Positions 37,153 through 48,274 of a stretch of 64,000 nucleotides of DNA are shown piece after piece. Below the pieces are notes generated by a model. The model was not told the DNA's origin. It searched no databases and worked only from the letters and a program-made list of their open reading frames with translations. The DNA is from Trichopria drosophilae. Taxonomy: Eukaryota; Arthropoda; Insecta; Hymenoptera; Diapriidae. The position numbers were made by a program, and so were the translations under genes. The DNA is taken from NCBI GenBank assembly GCA_030407085.1, contig CM059582.1:161130001-161194000 (forward strand), in the 5' to 3' direction. Position 1 is the stretch's first letter; every line of letters begins with the position of its first letter.

Positions 37153-40100
37153 CACCGCCCGCCTTCGTCAAATCGACGAATTTCCCTTTCGGTTTGAAAA
37201 TTTGGCTCAACATTCCATTAAGTCGATGACGCGGAAACCGAGCGAATCACGTGATACATTGGACAGCGAGGTAAACTCAAGAGGTGATGGCCCCTATCTT
37301 TGAACAGTCTCATTTAACCCAGTACGCATGGCTAACGTTAACCGCGCCCTAATAATACCTGAACAGGTATCACATCTCACCAGCTCGACAACTCGTAAAT
37401 AAGATTCACAAAGTAACGCAACCTGAAAAAACTTTCGACAATTCCCCTGTACATGCCTGCCTCTCAGTTCCTTTTTCCATCGTAATCCCGAAGCCGATCT
37501 CTCGATGTGACAACGAGCGCCGAAATCGACCAAACATACGACGTCATATCCCACGCGTCAGACAAAGCTAAACTTGACTTATTGCCAAGTTTCAAGATCC
37601 CATATGTAAGGTGGCACGTAGTTCATCAAATCACCCTATTGTTATAGCGAGCATAGTCCTCTGGACTCTGTTTCAAGTTTGCCCGCATTGGCAGAAAATT
37701 AAATAAACGACGAAGGCGTCCTAGATCAAGAAAAAATATACATTGGCTATACCCCAAGAAACAATGTAGAACGTAAAACAACAGGACGTAAAATTGATTG
37801 CTGTTATGGAGCGATTTGTTTTCCTTACGAACACGCTCGAAAGTGATATTGTGCAGTTCTCCCAAGTGAATATTATATCGAATATGAGCCTATTAAAACC
37901 TGGCACAGTAATTGCTAATAAACTTGCCCTTAAATGGGTTGGATAATGTCCACTTACCAACCATAGTGTCTTCGTGGTAGTCCGCTCATTCTTTGAAATT
38001 GGGTTATGTTCAAAATAGGACACCACATCCGTAAACTAATCGCCATAGATCCGTACCTCGCTCGCGATGATGGAGGAGGAGGTGGAAGATATTGAATAAG
38101 TTGCCTACAAGGGTAGAAGAAGTCGCAGAACGCGGTAAGCATACAAGTAAGGCTGAAAAGTAAAATACGGTTAAGTGTAGCTACATGGGCATGGAACATA
38201 TTTCCGCACCTCTCCTGCAAAGGAAAGGAGGTGGAATTTCTTAAGCAAGTGGACGAATGGCCACAGTTCTCGACCGCTCTCCCGCAAGGGGAGGAGAAGC
38301 TGCAGAACCCTGCAAGTAAAAGTTAAAGCTGAAAATTAAGATATTATTAAACTTTACACATCTGTAGGCCAAAGGCCGCACTTCCGTACCTCGCCCACCA
38401 AAGGAAGGGACGTGAAAGACCGTAAGCTAGTGGGCCGAAGCCGCATATTTCTCGACTTCTCGCCCACAAAGGAGGAGAAGCCGCCGTACACAAGAATCAT
38501 ACTAATAACACGTACACCTCCGGAGTTTGAGGTGCAAAGTATTTACATCTAATAGAATCACATGACATGTATACAAGAATTAAAATATATGGTACCAATA
38601 TGTCTGTTCTGGAATTCGCATGCATCGTGCAATGTGTGATCAAATGCTTAAATAACTACTATAAAATATGTACATGTTAGCTCTCACTGACTTTGTAAAT
38701 GCACCTCTGTTTGTGTCGAGCCCAATCCACCAAGGCTCATACTTCACTACACAGAACACTAAATGTGAGCGAAGGGTCACCATAAAGCGTCTGAAAATGT
38801 GCAAGCTGCAAATAGAGCTTGTCAGCGATGAAACCTTTGCCGAATATAGGCGTATGCATAGATTGCCCTTCCTATTGAGAAACGGACTGAGCTTACGCAA
38901 GAGACTGAGCTTGCGCAAGAGACCGATCTCTACCTCATACGTGGAGGCTCAAGCTATACGAAGGATAGCCGTGCACGTCTGATCTCAGAGACTGTTATGC
39001 CTCACCATGAAGCGTCACCATGCGTCACGTGTTGTCACAATGCAGCGTCTGCAATGCACATGCTGCAAGGAGAGCCTGTAAGCAATGAAGCTTTGCCGAA
39101 TATAGGCAGATGTTTCACGGTCTATGGTAATCCGAATGATTCTGGCGTCCCCAATGTATAGAATTCCCTTCTTGTCTAGGAATAGACTAAGTTCGTGCTA
39201 GATACATTTCTACTTCGAACGCGGAAGTCCGGGCTAAACGAACGATAGCCTTATTTGTCTGATCTCAGAGACAGTCACGCAAAGACAATACATGTCTCCC
39301 TTTTGATTTTGCTATCAGTAACGTGATGATGTACTATCCCTTCTTATCCAATCCGGATGACCAGTAGCAGCGTATGCTCGTTTTGAGGCGTTGGTGAGGC
39401 CATGATTCTTATAGAGAATACAAGACGATCATGCTCGATCTTTCGACAGAAATATTGTCTACATTCGCTAATTCAGTGCAATAGTTTTTCCAGCTTTTCA
39501 TCGTAGTCACAAGAAATGCGTCGTGCATTCCAGATTCTGAAAGATATATCTTTCTGTACAGTACTTAGAGTGGACCAGCCTTGCGATCTGTTTTATTCGT
39601 TGAATGAAAGTGGTAAAGATTGAAAGAAATCTTGTTTGGGTCCCATTGCAACCCAAATGCTTTAATCGACTACCGTACTCGGGTTGTCTTCCACGAATCC
39701 TTGACGGAGGAAGTTCGGTTTGTCTCGGACGATAGGACAGAGCGATTAGCTCCCTATTTTTCAGGTAAAAGTAAAATATACTGATGCATACGAAAGGTCA
39801 TCCATTTATAAGCCATTCATAAGATTATTTATCTCTTTCGTCGATAATATAGAATCACTACTGCAGAAAATACCATCGAGAGGCACGTATCGAATTTCTA
39901 GCAGAAACTGACCTTTTGTATTCGAAATGAGCTGATGCAGGGTTGTAATTTCTAAGCATGTTGTGCATGTTGCACCATTCGTGAAGGTAATTAAGCAATA
40001 CGCGATGAGGGCTTGCTCCGAGAATCTCATTCCACAGAATACGCTCAACATCTGATGGGAAATGTTAATGATATCAGCTATAATAAAATACGAACTGATG

Positions 40101-42367
40101 TCGCAGGTAACTAGATATTACGGACGATAGGCCGCTTTCAAGTTGGGGCTTGGCGATGAATAGTTGTTGAGACAACCCTCGTCATGTGTGGGTCTCTATA
40201 CATCGAATACTACTGTATTTTGTCGAGATTTACAGGGTTTATGCAGGATGTGATGCGTATCATGCACGGTTTTAACGTGTATCCTTCTCCTGGTTACGTT
40301 CCATGGAGCCTAGGTATTAGTATATTTCATTCCTACGAGGATTCAGACATTAGAATCATGTACTCGGTCGAATGGTCATTAGTGTATCACTCATGCTATT
40401 ATGACTGAAGGCCTCTAAGGACGGATCCTTGGAGTCAAAGATAGCAACGATATCTGGAGGAGTCTCGTGGGGGGGATAAGCTCGAAACCATGTGACACTA
40501 CTAGGCGGCCGACCCACGGATCAGTTGTGGCACAGGACCCGTTTGCCGCAAGGTGGCGTGCATTCGAGGTCGGGGTTCACCCTATGAGCAGTTACCACGC
40601 TACGATCTGATGCGACTCAGCTTTTGGCTCAGAGATTCGTATCGATTCATAAATTGAGGATACTCCTTTGTTAAAGAAAGATTCCGTTCGAAACACCGTT
40701 CTAATGAGTGCAATGAACTGAGTGAGATAGAGCGAGTCTCCGAACCCTCCTCGGGCATCTCTAAACTAGGAAAATAGTTGAACCACACAATGAATAACAG
40801 AAGTTCGAGTAGTCAGTTCGATGATGCTATCGAAATTCTGTAGAAGGAGAACTTCGGGAATGCTATCATCTGATTTAGTTGCATAGTTAACAGATGTATC
40901 ATTGACCGCCCGCCGTGAACCTCTGGTATCTCTGCTGATAATAATCCCTGTTCTGACAACCAATGCTGATAAGCATGCCCAGAGAACGATACAGCTCAAC
41001 CCAACGATTATGCCACGAAAGAACTGCGTGATACATTTTGTGACCCAGGAAGAGAATTTTCCCCTAAACATCGACTTTGAAACTCCCAAAGTAAGATCAA
41101 TATTGCCTAATCGATAAAGAAACGGATCAGTTTGCGCGTTGGGAGAAGATTACTAAACGGAGGTTTAGTCAGACAGGTCCCGGGACTTTGCGTATGAAAT
41201 TATTCATATGGTAGTCAGAATGATAACTCGAGTAGTTTGTCTGAAAACTTGAGAAGAATTTACTGAAATCTGAGTCATAGTTGAAGCGTTCACGGCCAGT
41301 GGGGCTGAGGCCTATGGGACACTGCCGATTCCAGTTGAAATAAAACTTCTTTCATTGAGCGCGACGTTAAGCGGTAACATAAATACAGCACTTCCTTGAG
41401 CATTCACCAAGAGTTTGTTAAGCGGAAGGTAAACAATTCAAGAAAACCTATGAGGACGGATAGAACATAGGACGCCGATAAAACGTCCAATTATAGCATT
41501 ACATTTCACCGGGCGCATGCATTTATCTGCACGTAAGCTTTCACGAAGAATTCATAAAATGTCCATCATGTTTGTAATAGTGCAAATTGGGGATTAAATG
41601 AAAACTTGAAACATGTTCATCGAAATGATGCTTGCCCGTGACGTATTTAATATATTTATGCTTCAATGAAGGTATTTGAGAAAGGGACCAAAAAACAGAA
41701 AAACCCCTTTATACATTTACGAGAAGTTTAACAGCACCCGTACGGAATTCTGACAAGAGATTAAATTTGAGCTGTAACTGTAGTTTGCATTGTAGTAGCA
41801 AGAGAAAAAAGGCACTATCTTTACTCTCCACAGAGCTTACATACATGTTCCATGAACCATTAAGTATATGTGATATACGCTCCACTGAAATTGAATATAA
41901 GCTGACGAAGTTAGAGATAACCATGAAATAATCGTATAATATTCGAGAAAGCTTGAAGAGGCAAAACATTATACAAATACAGATAACAAACTCAAAATTA
42001 AATAATTTAGCGCGCACGAAAATACAAATAAAAATAGTCTGTGCATCGAACCCCTGATCCCACAGATAAGGGGCATCTGGGACAGGAAACAAGCCGCAGG
42101 GTAGGGATTGTAAACCATTTGTAACTAAAGAAACGAAATCTGAAATAGTTTAAAACTTAGGAGTGCTCCAAGAGTACCTTCTTGGAGATGGTGGTAGGGC
42201 TAGTGCTGGGTACCTTAAGGAAGATTAACTACCCTTTTCCTTCTATAAAATGGGTTAATTTAAATATGCCACAAAGATAGTTACGATATGAAATCGAAAA
42301 ACTTTACCGTTTCACATTTCCCCCACCTCGTCCTCCTGGCACTCTCTATCCGGCTCGAAGGACCAAA
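37153..42367 (-). other. Interior of the LTR retrotransposon, non-coding
   Basis: GC-richer than the flanking genome. 38040-38500 holds about three degenerate ~170-bp repeats with small hairpins such as CTCTCCCGCAAGGGGAG. 38740-39290 holds two degenerate ~270-bp units sharing GCCGAATATAGGC and GTCTGATCTCAGAGAC. Frames at 40600-41089 and 41709-42092 on the minus strand are open, but I see no capsid, protease, reverse transcriptase or integrase motif. Confidence 0.7.
42349..42365 (-). other. Primer-binding site, tRNA-Tyr type
   Basis: TGGTCCTTCGAGCCGGA on the minus strand, two bases from the 5' LTR edge. It is complementary over 17 bases to the conserved tRNA-Tyr 3' end UCCGGCUCGAAGGA plus CCA. 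Confidence 0.85.
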
Positions 42368-43495
42368 TGTTTGTACAATGAGGAAGAAGCCTACTGGACT
42401 ATATGAGGATTGCTGATTCGATGTAGTGAATAGAAAGTCCGCAGGCAACGAGGAAGGGCGCAATGAAAAACGTACAGAAATCGTGTTTTGTGGTTCTGCC
42501 TTTATTTGAAATTATACAAGTTTCCGAGTGTTGATACTATGTCTTGAGTACCTATTAATCCCATTGAATAGCCGCCAGGTGAGTAGAAAATCGCTGAAAC
42601 AAGCAAGAAAAAGCACTCCACGCAAGAGTTGCCGAGTGATTAGTTTACGTGTAGATAAATATGTAAAATACGTCATGGAAATGCGAAACCCACGGGGTGG
42701 GTAGCCAGTAGTCTGCAACGAGCTTGGTCGCACACTTTCATTACAGCAACACACAACATAGATAGATTTATATAATAATACGTTAATAATATATTAATAA
42801 AACATGGTGAAACTAGAATGGAAAAACCTCACAAAGAACAGCCAGTGGATGACCGTTGTTGCCGTCGGATACTCCCACCGCCCGCCGTTCTGCGTCCGTG
42901 GTTGATACACGGAGCCCTGCTTGTCACAAAATGGATGGGAGATCCTCTCCCGCCGTATCGCGTCCGTAGTGGATACGTGCAGCGTGGTTGTCACAATAGA
43001 CAGGAAATCCTCTCCCGCCATGTCGCGTCCGTAGTGGATACGTGCAGCGTGCTTGTCACAATAGACAGGAAATCCTCTCCCGCCATGTCGCGTCCGTAGT
43101 GGATACGTGCAGCGTGCTTGTCACAATGGATGGGAGATCCTCTCCCGCCGTATCGCGTCCGTACTGGATACGCGCAACGTGGTTGTCACAATGGACAGGA
43201 GATCCACGCTCGAAACGCGTCCTAGCACTACGACGGTCCCCTGATAACTAACTCCCGAACGCGAACGAAGGCCCTGACGCGATCCACGCGCCACGGTTCT
43301 CCTTGTCCACGGAAAAGGAAAACGATACTTTCCGTAGCCGAAACGTCAAAAGCAATCCCCTCCATTCGAGCACCGATGAAACCAGTCTCCATTCCATGCA
43401 GAAGGAGGCAAGAAAATCGCGGCACTTTTAGCACAGTATTGTTCTCGAAAAGGCAACAATATGCAACGAACCGTAACGAGTAAATTTCCCGAACA
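42368..43495 (-). repeat. 5' LTR of the minus-strand retrotransposon
   Basis: 1128 bp, same length as the left LTR, with the same 65-bp tandem repeats (about 42879-43210). Differences from the left copy include CTGGACTATATG for CTGGAATATATG and CACGCTCGAAACG for CACGCCCGAGACG. Confidence 0.9.
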
Positions 43496-43855
43496 GAAAT
43501 ATTTTTTCCAGGTGAAGCAGTCTTTCCGAAGATTTACCAAATTTTCAACCTAACCTAACCTAACCTAACCTAACCGAAATACTAATTTAATGGAATATCT
43601 TCATGGACAAGCTCACACATTCATGAAATTCTTTAATACATTTGTATTATTGACCATGATTAACATAGATTTCAGATTTAATTTATGTTATGAGTAATGC
43701 TATTACACTTTCAAAATACAATATAAATCAATAAACTAAAAGTAATGTTGAATTTCTTAAATGTTGAAATTGCAAATGTGGAGCTGACAAATGTCGAATT
43801 TGAATGTTGAAATTGCAAATGTCAACATTTCACAATGTTGATTAGCCCTGTTACC
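43496..43855 (+). repeat. Right copy of the ~350-bp direct repeat
   Basis: Starts GAAATATTTTTTCCAGG directly after the LTR, has (CCTAA)5 rather than 4, and ends TTAGCCCTGTTACC, the right terminus of the foldback element. Confidence 0.9.
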
Positions 43856-44100
43856 GATGTTTGAACCATTGTCATCAATTTAGCTACAGCTGAAATTCCG
43901 ACACTGATTTTTAACTTTTTGGTCAATAAACTTCCAGGTTTGATTTTTTTTCTGTTAACTATACTACTTCACTCGGTAGCCGTTCTGATCAGAAAACCTA
44001 TTTTTGTAAATAAATTCTGTAAAAAAAGGTCTAAAAAGTTAATGGTCATGGCGCAAAGTTTCCTCAGTTTTTGACAGCCCCCGACGTAGATGGCCCTTAA

Positions 44101-44514
44101 ATTCCTAGTTACACTGCGCGGCAAAGTTATGTTCGGTAACTATTAATTAGTACTGTACCTGGAACTGCATATATCCGTACTGGGCAACGTTTCCAAGTTC
44201 CCCGCGTTTTTTTTATCATTTAATTCAGAGTATCGAAAATCCGCAGAAAATCGAATTACTGCGAGGGTGTATGTTTCTTTATCTCTATTTCGCGAAACTG
44301 TCCGTTAATGTCCTACATGTCATGTAATGATCCTAACATTAATATTTTAAATTCTTATATTAACTATTAACATAACAAATTTAACCGAATCTAAGGTTAT
44401 CGTAACTTTAGGATAAAGTACCTTGTCTTAAACTCAAAATCTAAATTATGTTAGCTTTACATTACAGCTATTACATTATCTGTAAACAAACATTTCTCTC
44501 GCAAGTAACACTAT
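44101..44514. other. Non-coding stretch, nothing recognised
   Basis: AT-rich sequence with no frame or repeat that I can name. Confidence 0.4.
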
Positions 44515-44993
44515 CCAAGTGATACACGCCGATTTTTCTAAAATTTCGAAGTTCTAGTATACGAAAAACTAATGGACACGTATCTTCTGTTATCGGCGGT
44601 AAAATAAAAAATCCAGCAGGATCTAGAGGAATTATTCAACCATTTGACGTTTATGTAAAAATAAAAATTAAAAAAATATAAAAATTAAAAAAAATGCAAT
44701 CATTTACTGCCAGAAAAAAATTTTTCATTTTAGGGCCAGTTTACCCCTACCCTCTCCCTCCAAAAACTTATCTAGCTTGATTTTCGTTAGAATGATACTT
44801 TTATACTGAAAATCGTTCAATTCACTTCAATATTCTCAAGGATACCGCAATCTTTTTATTTTGCCCCTGTATTAGGGGACTGTTTTACGCCCTAAAAACG
44901 TTTTACTGTCGATAAAAAAATATACGTGTGCCTTCGTTTTTTTTTGTACTCCAAAATATCCAAATTTTCGAAAAATCGGCGTGAATCACTTGC
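44515..44993. mobile_element. MITE-like inverted-repeat element
   Basis: The left end CCAAGTGATACACGCCGATT is mirrored by the right end, whose complement begins CAAGTGATTCACGCCGATTT. Length about 480 bp, no coding capacity, no clear target duplication. Confidence 0.7.
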
Positions 44994-47188
44994 GTGTAGG
45001 TATGAAATTGAAGAAAAACATTTTATAACACAAGAAAAACACTATTGTTTAATGCACGTTAATTATTAGACGTAAGTTTTGTTTAAGTCTAGTATGATGT
45101 AAACGTTTAGTGGCAACCTATGAGTATTAAACTGTCATGGAATATACGTTTATCGTATACGTCAAAACATTTGTATCAGATACGCATTAAACATTATATT
45201 GTTTTTGAAATGTAATAAAATCATGTGTTCAAAATGTGTACGTATTGGTAATATTGTATAGAAATAAAGTTATTTTAACGATGTTGAAATTTGCTGAAAA
45301 TGCTACGTGCCGGAAAAATTGGTTTTGTTGCAGTGGAGTAAAAATTGCAGATGTCGTTTCGGAGTAGTTAGAAATATTTTACAGTATTTTTCAAATGTCT
45401 AAATAACAGATTCATATTTAGCAAATGCGAGGTTGTAGAAAACTTGCCTCAATTGGCAGTTGTATATATTGAAGCTATCTTTACCAATAATGCTAAAAAA
45501 ATATATTTTACAGTTATCTTGAAAAGTAAACCAAAAAAAGAAAAGAGAAAAGAAGAAGAAAAAAGAAAAAGGAAACCAATTCTAACAAAAAAAACGTGTC
45601 CAACAAAATAGATGGCGAGTTACATTCTCTTCCAAATTGTTTTAAACATTGTTGCCTTACTTAGTTGCAAAGTAAAGAACGTCAAACAACAATGAAGGGG
45701 GATGAATATAACCTATACTGGGTCCCTGAGTCTATATGTTGGTATTTAGTACAATTCTAAACTTGTCGTTATTAAAACAAATGTTACGTCAAATCTGATA
45801 TAATTTCTAATAAGCCTCATCATACCAACAATATGTTTTGTTTCGACAACAAACCGAAGAGATGGTTCAATCCTACAGGGTAATAAATGTTTACTAACTG
45901 TAATAATTCATATTTTACCGTGTAGTAATAGCATTTTGGTTTGCGAATATTTAATCTGCGTTCAAGGGTGCCTTTTGAATTTGTTGAAACCACTGTAGAA
46001 AAGTGTTTCTCAAAACAGCCAGTTGGTTTTAATTGTTATACTATATTTACCACAAATTCGTAATGTATAAATTTGAAAATTATGGTGCGTTGTTTCTTTG
46101 ATCATCCAAAAATGGATATTTGGCATTGACAGATAAAATTCATATCAACAAATGTTGCCGCTTCCAACTGCAATGCTGAGTCCTATAGCGGATCTTACCG
46201 CATTACGCATCGGTGAGATAATTTTTATCAGCGATTCGGGCCAACTTGCAGACAGGTCATAAATGTTCTCAATTATTTTATAATTCTCAATATTGTACTT
46301 TTTTGTCATCTTTACAGAATTGGCATATTCAGTCCCGCACAATTATTTTCATTAACTAGATACAAAGTTAGTAAAAAAAGTTAAACACAGCAGACAAAAA
46401 ATACAGAAATAAGGAATTTAGTATCTTATCACGAAACTTGTTAATTTTTCTATAAAATCAAAATGTTAGAAAATAATTTGTATAATTTCAAAAATCAATA
46501 CATTTGTTTGAACTAATTGTAGTCCCCTTTTTTAGTTTAAATTGAGTTAAAATTTGACTATATTATAAATTGATAAATAATTTATTTCACCTAAGAACAA
46601 ATTGAATTATCACAATAATGTGTAAGTTTGATTATATTCATAAACAATAAAAAGTCAATATAAACAATACCTCTATCTTTGAATCTATTTTGTGTACACA
46701 AATTTAGACTGATGTTAACATTTCATTCAACTATGTTGTCATTGCACAGTTCAAGAGGTCCACAAGTCATCACTGCATTTCATTAGTTGGTTTGACTATT
46801 TTAAAGTAGGGAAAACAACTATGAATATAGTTAGAGGACTTATTTGTTGATTGATTATGATTTAACTACATATTTGAGTAAATTCACCTTCGAAACAATA
46901 TCAACACCCATCACCAGAATTCATTAAACAAAAAATGTAGTTCCTTTAACTACTCTCAGGTCTATGATAACAGTTACTTTTTTAGTGTATGTTTATGGCG
47001 AATATTGTTTTTCACAATATGCATGAAGGGTAAATTTTATACTTGACATGATCTTACCATTATAAAGTGTAGCCATACTGGAATCGTATACAATTTTTAT
47101 ACGGTTCTGTAGCAAAAGTTAATGATGAAAATCCCATTGTGATTAGGTAAAAGTTAGGTTTACGTGGTTTATTCGAAAAATTAATTCT
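44994..47188. other. AT-rich non-coding stretch with a purine tract
   Basis: 45530-45578 is an almost pure purine tract (AAAGAGAAAAGAAGAAG-like). Elsewhere only short frames without motifs. Confidence 0.5.
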
Positions 47189-47759
47189 TTAACCCCTTCG
47201 CTGTGAGGAGAAAAATCTGAAATGTGGGTAAAAAATGTTAAGAATTTTTTAAGCTAGCAAAATTTGTGAGATTGCGTATACTCGGATTTTCGGGATCGCT
47301 GACTACGAATATGAAGTCCATTTTTTTAAATTCAAAATGGAGGATCCAAATTGAGGAATATATTTTTTTGAAATCCTTTGATTCTGTTGAAACCTGTTAC
47401 GTGTTAAAATTGTTTTAAAATTAAGTTTATTTAACATTTCATGTCCTGAGTTACGATAATATATTCACCTTTACAGATATTTTAATAAACTATCATACAT
47501 TACATTTTGTAAATGTTTTTAACACTAGATGTGTAAGATAAGAGCAACACTACCCGAAATAGAAATAAGATTTTTGAACACTCCCTATTCATAGAACGTA
47601 ATTTGCACAAGTAATATTAAGAAGAATGTATACGTAAATCTACTTGTTTTTTGTGCTTTTTATTAAATTTTTCAAATGTACGTCTATAGAGGTACCTCAC
47701 ACTGGAAGCCCACTTTAGAATGCACGTCTATAGACATACCCTCACACTCAAGGAGTTAA
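47189..47759. mobile_element. TTAA-flanked MITE
   Basis: TTAA at 47189-47192 is followed by CCCCTTCGCTGTGAGG. The right end before TTAA (47756-47759) is the complement of CTCCTTGAGTGTGAGG. It carries the CGGGATCGCTGACTACGAAT motif near 47299. Length 571 bp including both TTAA. Confidence 0.8.
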
Positions 47760-48274
47760 ATGCTTTGTTGGCTTTTATTTCACTTCACTTTTATGAATTG
47801 ATTTTATAATTTACAAATGGTCACCGACTTAAAAAACGTTAAATATTTACACAGCTTATTTTTTAAAGTTTCTAACTTCCCATTCTTCATAAAAATATCA
47901 GTAAGTTAATATTCTTAGTCGTTTATTAAATTCGTGTAAAATAGCTTAGGTAAAACTGGTTCAGTCATTATTTAGGCAACTTTGAAGGACTATATTTTTT
48001 CAATATTTCGATACTTCCAAGGCGCCATTTTCGGAAATCTTAAGTATATAGAATAATGTAAAAAAAGACCGACGATAAGTCCTAGAGTCGCTTATTTAAG
48101 GATAATGAGTAATTATACTATCCATTTTCAACATAAAACTTTAAAAGCGTTCTTCTTTAAATCACGTTTTGCGAATTTGCGAGCAAGATTGTCCAAGAAC
48201 TATTTAATAAAAGCTCATTTTTGTATGCCTAAATTGTTTCATCCTAGATTCATCTAAAGCAAATAACATATATA

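Larger units (their letters stand above)
35929..43495 (-). mobile_element. LTR retrotransposon without coding capacity (LARD-like), 7.57 kb
   Basis: Two 1128-bp LTRs, 35929-37056 and 42368-43495, differ at only about a dozen sites by eye, so the insertion is recent. On the minus strand each LTR begins TGTTCGGGAAATT and ends TTGTACAAACA. Two bases after the right LTR the minus strand reads TGGTCCTTCGAGCCGGA (42365-42349), complementary to the 3' end of eukaryotic tRNA-Tyr with CCA, which fixes the orientation. A purine-rich AAGGCGGGCGG precedes the left LTR. The 5.2-kb interior has no gag-pol frame (longest ~127 codons), so replication proteins would have to come from another element. No target duplication is present, because the two flanks are different points of a duplicated host repeat. 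Confidence 0.88.
33809..43855. mobile_element. Foldback element with 8-bp target duplication, itself carrying nested insertions
   Basis: Terminal repeats begin GGTTACATGTCAAATCAACA on the left; the right complement reads GGTAACAGGGCTAATCAACA (16 of 20 identical). Each end is flanked by GATGTTTG (33801-33808 and 43856-43863). Both terminal regions are built of CTCAACATTT-like minisatellite units (33830-33950 and, inverted, 35820-35925/43745-43850). Inside are an inverted pair around a GC-rich centre (34500-34985 against 34990-35625), a TA-flanked MITE and an LTR retrotransposon. An 8-bp duplication fits hAT or P-type transposition. No transposase is present. Confidence 0.7.
33513..44100. mobile_element. 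TTAA-flanked palindromic MITE split at its centre by nested insertions
   Basis: Left half 33513-33808, right half 43856-44100, TTAA at both outer ends (33513-33516, 44097-44100). The halves are diverged inverted repeats: GGCTACCGAGTAAAGTAATA near 33626 aligns with the complement of TACTACTTCACTCGGTAGCC near 43963, and GGGAAACGTTGCGTCAT near 33550 with ATGGCGCAAAGTTTCC. Removing the insertion gives a ~540-bp element whose centre is TTCAAAC-GTTGAT-GTTTGAA. Confidence 0.6.

Noticed and set aside
42030..42080. tRNA-like B box (GGTTCGATGC) on the minus strand
   Set aside because: No A box at the right distance and no acceptor stem; likewise AGTTCGATCC near 62780. No tRNA gene or tRNA-derived SINE is supported.
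40600..42092. Minus-strand frames in the retrotransposon interior, one with a hydrophobic stretch
   Set aside because: No capsid, protease, polymerase, integrase or envelope motif; position near the 5' end does not fit an envelope gene; lengths fit chance in GC-richer DNA.
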